Position numbers and translations under genes: made by a program
Part shown: positions 60,703 through 64,000 of the stretch, one piece after another
How positions within the stretch are numbered: position 1 is the stretch's first letter
Layout of the letters: the number at the start of each line of letters is the position of its first letter
NCBI GenBank assembly: GCA_949775045.1
Contig: CATKSA010000215.1
Span: 44,096 to 108,095, forward strand
Direction: 5' to 3'
Origin: Metridium senile
Taxonomy: Eukaryota > Cnidaria > Anthozoa > Actiniaria > Metridiidae
DNA: 64,000 nt
Notes under the pieces: generated by a model
Seen by the model: only the letters and a program-made list of their open reading frames with translations
Database searches by the model: none
Told to the model about the DNA's origin: nothing

Positions 60703-62318
60703 ATTCTGATAAATGCCCAAGATTTTATTTAGAAAAAACTACAAAATCCTACCCAGAATGCAATATGCCCTATAGGGTGATGTGAAAATGTGTCAAAAAG
60801 ATTGGAGTTTTCGGAACAAAATTTTGGCCTAGTCCCTGTTAGTAATGTCTGAGAATATTAGAGCATTCTGATAAATGCCCAAGATTTTATTTAGAAAAAA
60901 CTACAAAATCCTACCCAGAATGCAATATGCCCTATAGGGTGATGTGAAAATGTGTCAAAAAGATTGGGGTTTTCGGCACAAAATTTTGGCCTGGTCCCTG
61001 TTAGTAATGTCTGAGAATATTAGAGCATTCTGATAAATGCCCAAGATTTTATTTAGAAAAAACTACAAAATCCTACCCAGAATGCAATATGCCCTATAGG
61101 GTGATGTGAAAATGTGTCAAAAAGATTGGGGTTTTCGGCACAAAATTTTTGTCTAGTCCCTGTTAGTAATGTCTGAGAATATTAGAGCATTCTGATAAAT
61201 GCCCAAGATTTTATTTAGAAAAAACTACAAAATCCTACCCAGAATGCAATATGCCCTATAGTGATGTGAAAATGTGTCAAAAAGATCGGGGTTTTCGGCA
61301 CAAATCTTTTGCCTAGTCCCTGTTAGTAATGTCTGAGAATATTAGAGCACTCTGATAAATGCCCAAGATTTTATTTAGAAAAAACTACAAAATCCTACCC
61401 AGAATGCAATATGCCCTATAGGGTGATGTGAAAATGTGTCAAAAAGATTGGGGTTTTCGGCACAAAATTTTTGTCTAGTCCCTGTTAGTAATGTCTGAGA
61501 ATATTAGAGCATTCTGATAAATGCCCAAGATTTTATTAAGAAAAAACTACAAAATCCTACCCAGAATGCAATATGCCCTATAGTGATGTGAAAATGTGTC
61601 AAAAAGATCGGGGTTTTCGGCACAAATCTTTTGCCTAGTCCCTGTTAGTAATGTCTGAGAATATTAGAGCACTCTGATAAATGCCCAAGATTTTATTTAG
61701 AAAAAACTACAAAATCCTACCCAGAATGCAATATGCCCTATAGGGTGATGTGAAAATGTGTCAAAAAGATCGGGGTTTTCGGCACAAAATTTTGGCCTAG
61801 TCCCTGTTAGTAATGTCTGAGAATATTAGAGCATTCTGATAAATGCCCAAGATTTTATTTAGAAAAAACTACAAAATCCTACCCAGAATGCAATATGCCC
61901 TATAGGGTGATGTAAAAATGTGTCAAAAAGATTGGGGTTTTCGGCACAAAATTTTGGCCTAGTCCCTTTTAGTAATGTCTGAGAATATTAGAGCATTCTG
62001 ATAAATGCCCAAGATTTTATTTAGAAAAAACTACAAAATCCTACCCAGAATGCAATATGCCCTATAGGGTGATGTGAAAATGTGTCAAAAAGATTGGGGT
62101 TTTCGGCACAAAATTTTTGTCTAGTCCCTGTTAGTAATGTCTGAGAATATTAGAGCATTCTGATAAATGCCCAACATTTTATTTAGAAAAAACTACAAAA
62201 TCCTACCCAGAATGCAATATGCCCTATAGGGTGATGTGAAAATGTGTCAAAAAGATCGGGGTTTTCGGCACAAAATTTTGGCCTAGTCCCTGTTAGTAAT
62301 GTCTGAGAATATTAGAGC
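60703..62318 (+). repeat. 10-monomer expansion of the 8-mer (1616 bp)
   Basis: The 8-mer order with the pair AAAATTTTTGTC + 160-bp copy duplicated: 61027-61348 and 61349-61670, each 322 bp. The total is 1294 + 322 = 1616 bp. The ACTCTGATAAATG start that follows a 160-bp copy occurs at both 61349 and 61671, as a duplication of the pair predicts. GGCCTGGTCC (about 60988) and CCCAACATTTT are shared with neighbouring units. Confidence 0.9.
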
Positions 62319-63288
62319 ATTCTGATAAATGCCCAAGATTTTATTTAGAAAAAACTACAAAATCCTACCCAGAATGCAATATGCCCTATAGGGTGATGTG
62401 AAAATGTGTCAAAAAGATTGGAGTTTTCGGAACAAAATTTTGGCCTAGTCCCTGTTAGTAATGTCTGAGAATATTAGAGCATTCTGATAAATGCCCAAGA
62501 TTTTATTTAGAAAAAACTACAAAATCCTACCCAGAATGCAATATGCCCTATAGGGTGATGTGAAAATGTGTCAAAAAGATTGGGGTTTTCGGCACAAAAT
62601 TTTGGCCTGGTCCCTGTTAGTAATGTCTGAGAATATTAGAGCATTCTGATAAATGCCCAAGATTTTATTTAGAAAAAACTACAAAATCCTACCCAGAATG
62701 CAATATGCCCTATAGGGTGATGTGAAAATGTGTCAAAAAGATTGGGGTTTTCGGCACAAAATTTTTGTCTAGTCCCTGTTAGTAATGTCTGAGAATATTA
62801 GAGCATTCTGATAAATGCCCAAGATTTTATTTAGAAAAAACTACAAAATCCTACCCAGAATGCAATATGCCCTATAGTGATGTGAAAATGTGTCAAAAAG
62901 ATCGGGGTTTTCGGCACAAATCTTTTGCCTAGTCCCTGTTAGTAATGTCTGAGAATATTAGAGCACTCTGATAAATGCCCAAGATTTTATTTAGAAAAAA
63001 CTACAAAATCCTACCCAGAATGCAATATGCCCTATAGGGTGATGTGAAAATGTGTCAAAAAGATCGGGGTTTTCGGCACAAAATTTTGGCCTAGTCCCTG
63101 TTAGTAATGTCTGAGAATATTAGAGCATTCTGATAAATGCCCAAGATTTTATTTAGAAAAAACTACAAAATCCTACCCAGAATGCAATATGCCCTATAGG
63201 GTGATGTAAAAATGTGTCAAAAAGATTGGGGTTTTCGGCACAAAATTTTGGCCTAGTCCCTGTTAGTAATGTCTGAGAATATTAGAGC
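62319..63288 (+). repeat. 8-monomer HOR unit, partial third copy (970 bp)
   Basis: First six monomers of the 8-mer order, with TTCGGAAC at 62428 and GGCCTGGTCC at about 62604, both 1616 bp after the previous copies. It then joins a monomer with AAAGTTTGGGG (about 63385) and the start of the next large unit. Confidence 0.8.
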
Positions 63289-64000
63289 ATTCTGATAAAT
63301 GCCCAAGATTTTATTTAGAAAAAACTACAAAATCCTACCCAGAATGCAATATGCCCTATAGGGTGATGTGAAAATGTGTCAAAAAGTTTGGGGTTTTCGG
63401 CACAAAATTTTTGTCTAGTCCCTGTTAGTAATGTCTGAGAATATTAGAGCATTCTGATAAATGCCCAAGATTTTATTTAGAAAAAACTACAAAATCCTAC
63501 CCAGAATGCAATATGCCCTATAGGGTGATGTGAAAATGTGTCAAAAAGATCGGGGTTTTCGGCACAAAATTTTGGCCTAGTCCCTGTTAGTAATGTCTGA
63601 GAATATTAGAGCATTCTGATAAATGCCCAAGATTTTATTTAGAAAAAACTACAAAATCCTACCCAGAATGCAATATGCCCTATAGGGTGATGTGAAAATG
63701 TGTCAAAAAGATTGGGGTTTTCGGCACAAAATTTTGGCCTAGTCCCTGTTAGTAATGTCTGAGAATATTAGAACATTCTGATAAATGCCCAAGATTTTAT
63801 TTAGAAAAAACTACAAAATCCTACCCAGAATGCAATATGCCCTATAGGGTGATGTGAAAATGATCAAAAAGATCGGGGTTTTCGTCACAAAATTTTGGCC
63901 TAGTCCCTGTTAGTAATGTCTGAGAATATTAGAGCATTCTGATAAATGCCCAAGATTTTATTTAGAAAAAACTACAAAATCCTACCCAGAATGCAATATG
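63289..64000 (+). repeat. Start of a further large unit, cut by the window end
   Basis: AAAATTTTTGTC; ATCGGGG; copy ending GAAC; 161-bp GAAAATGATCAAA copy with TTTTCGTCAC (63883); then a monomer truncated at 64000. This repeats the opening of 58438-63288. Confidence 0.75.

Larger units (their letters stand above)
58438..63288 (+). repeat. 30-monomer stretch of different composition (4851 bp)
   Basis: Opens with AAAATTTTTGTC; ATCGGGG; a copy ending GAAC; and a 161-bp GAAAATGATCAAA copy with TTTTCGTCAC (59032). The TTTTCGTCAC copy recurs at 63883, 4851 bp later, with the same three preceding monomer types. The interior is the 8-mer/10-mer series listed separately, so this is a variant of the 30-mer length with other contents. 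Private sites are CTAACAAGAATG (about 59132) and TCTCATAAATG (about 59250). Confidence 0.65.
1..64000 (+). repeat. Continuous satellite DNA array, about 162-bp monomer
   Basis: The window is a head-to-tail tandem array of one AT-rich monomer. All copies have the same orientation and no other sequence interrupts them. With the monomer phased to start at ATTCTGATAAATG, most copies are 162 bp; common length classes are 160, 161 and 163 bp. The last monomer begins at 63936 and is cut by the window end. Copies differ at only a few recurrent positions, so neighbouring monomers are usually well over 90% identical by eye. Satellites of 150-180 bp are typical of centromeres and pericentromeric heterochromatin in many plants and animals; a centromeric role here is inference from size and organisation. 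I do not recognise the family. No coding, tRNA, rRNA or mobile-element sequence is visible anywhere in the array. Confidence 0.98.

Noticed and set aside
1..64000. Possible repeat-protein gene, because the monomer length (162) is divisible by three
   Set aside because: All six frames of the consensus contain at least one stop per monomer. The longest stop-free run I found is about 42 codons on the minus strand, without an ATG. Monomers of 160, 161 and 163 bp also shift the frame.
1..64000. CRISPR array or bacterial iterons
   Set aside because: The repeats are contiguous, with no unique spacers, and the unit is about 162 bp. There are no neighbouring genes, and the scale fits eukaryotic satellite DNA.
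1..64000. Inserted transposable element, rDNA spacer, telomeric repeat or inversion breakpoint
   Set aside because: Reading the window from end to end I found only same-orientation monomers. Departures from 162 bp are one to three bases, and I saw no TTAGGG- or TTTAGGG-type runs.

Overview
The whole 64 kb window is one uninterrupted satellite DNA array. A monomer of about 162 bp (consensus about 36% G+C) is repeated head to tail in a single orientation from base 1 to base 64000. The window length gives about 395 copies; I did not count each one. Both window edges lie inside the array. I see no unique sequence, transposon, inversion, RNA gene or protein-coding gene. Every reading frame of the consensus, on both strands, meets a stop within each monomer. 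An array of this size and monomer length indicates a eukaryotic genome, most likely centromeric or other constitutive heterochromatin from a long-read assembly. I do not recognise the satellite family and cannot name the species. Recurrent CG to TG/CA differences between monomers suggest a genome with cytosine methylation (a plant or another CpG-methylating lineage), but this is inference.

The interest lies in the organisation above the monomer. Monomers differ by a small set of linked diagnostic variants: 160-bp copies lacking two G after the central CCCTATAG; 163-bp copies with seven A instead of six; ATCGGGG, ATTGGGG, ATTGGAG, ATCAGGG or ATCGGA in one hotspot; TTTTCGGC or TTTTTGGC just after it; AAAATTTTGGCC, AAATCTTTCGCC, AAATCTTTTGCC or AAAATTTTTGTC next; and ATTCTGATAAATG or ACTCTGATAAAAG at the monomer start. 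Read as an alphabet, these markers show nested higher-order repeats (HORs) that change along the window.

Layout. (A) 1 to about 12.3 kb: monomers rich in AAATCTTT(C/G)GCC, containing two tandem copies of a 20-monomer unit (about 3.23 kb, 3071-9529), an 8-monomer segment at 1456-2747 that recurs at 9692-10983, and a 969-bp 6-mer duplicated in tandem (10015-11952). (B) About 12.3 to 20.4 kb: a mosaic zone of short 3- and 4-monomer units. (C) About 20.4 to 46 kb: 6-mer (972 bp), 14-mer (about 2.27 kb), 9-mer (1459 bp), 12-mer (about 1.95 kb) and 973-bp 6-mer families, plus a roughly 4.1 kb block repeated at an offset of 7615 bp. (D) About 46 to 64 kb: a 30-monomer unit of 4855 bp seen twice in full and once with about 19 monomers deleted, followed by a related stretch built on an 8-mer (1294 bp) that became a 10-mer (1616 bp) by internal duplication of two monomers.

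The blocks fit repeated unequal exchange or replication-slippage events of different ages. Several HOR copies differ from their neighbours only by gain or loss of whole monomers, and a few monomers look like crossover chimeras. Comparison of markers between copies was done by eye. Block limits are precise to a monomer where a start is given and approximate otherwise.
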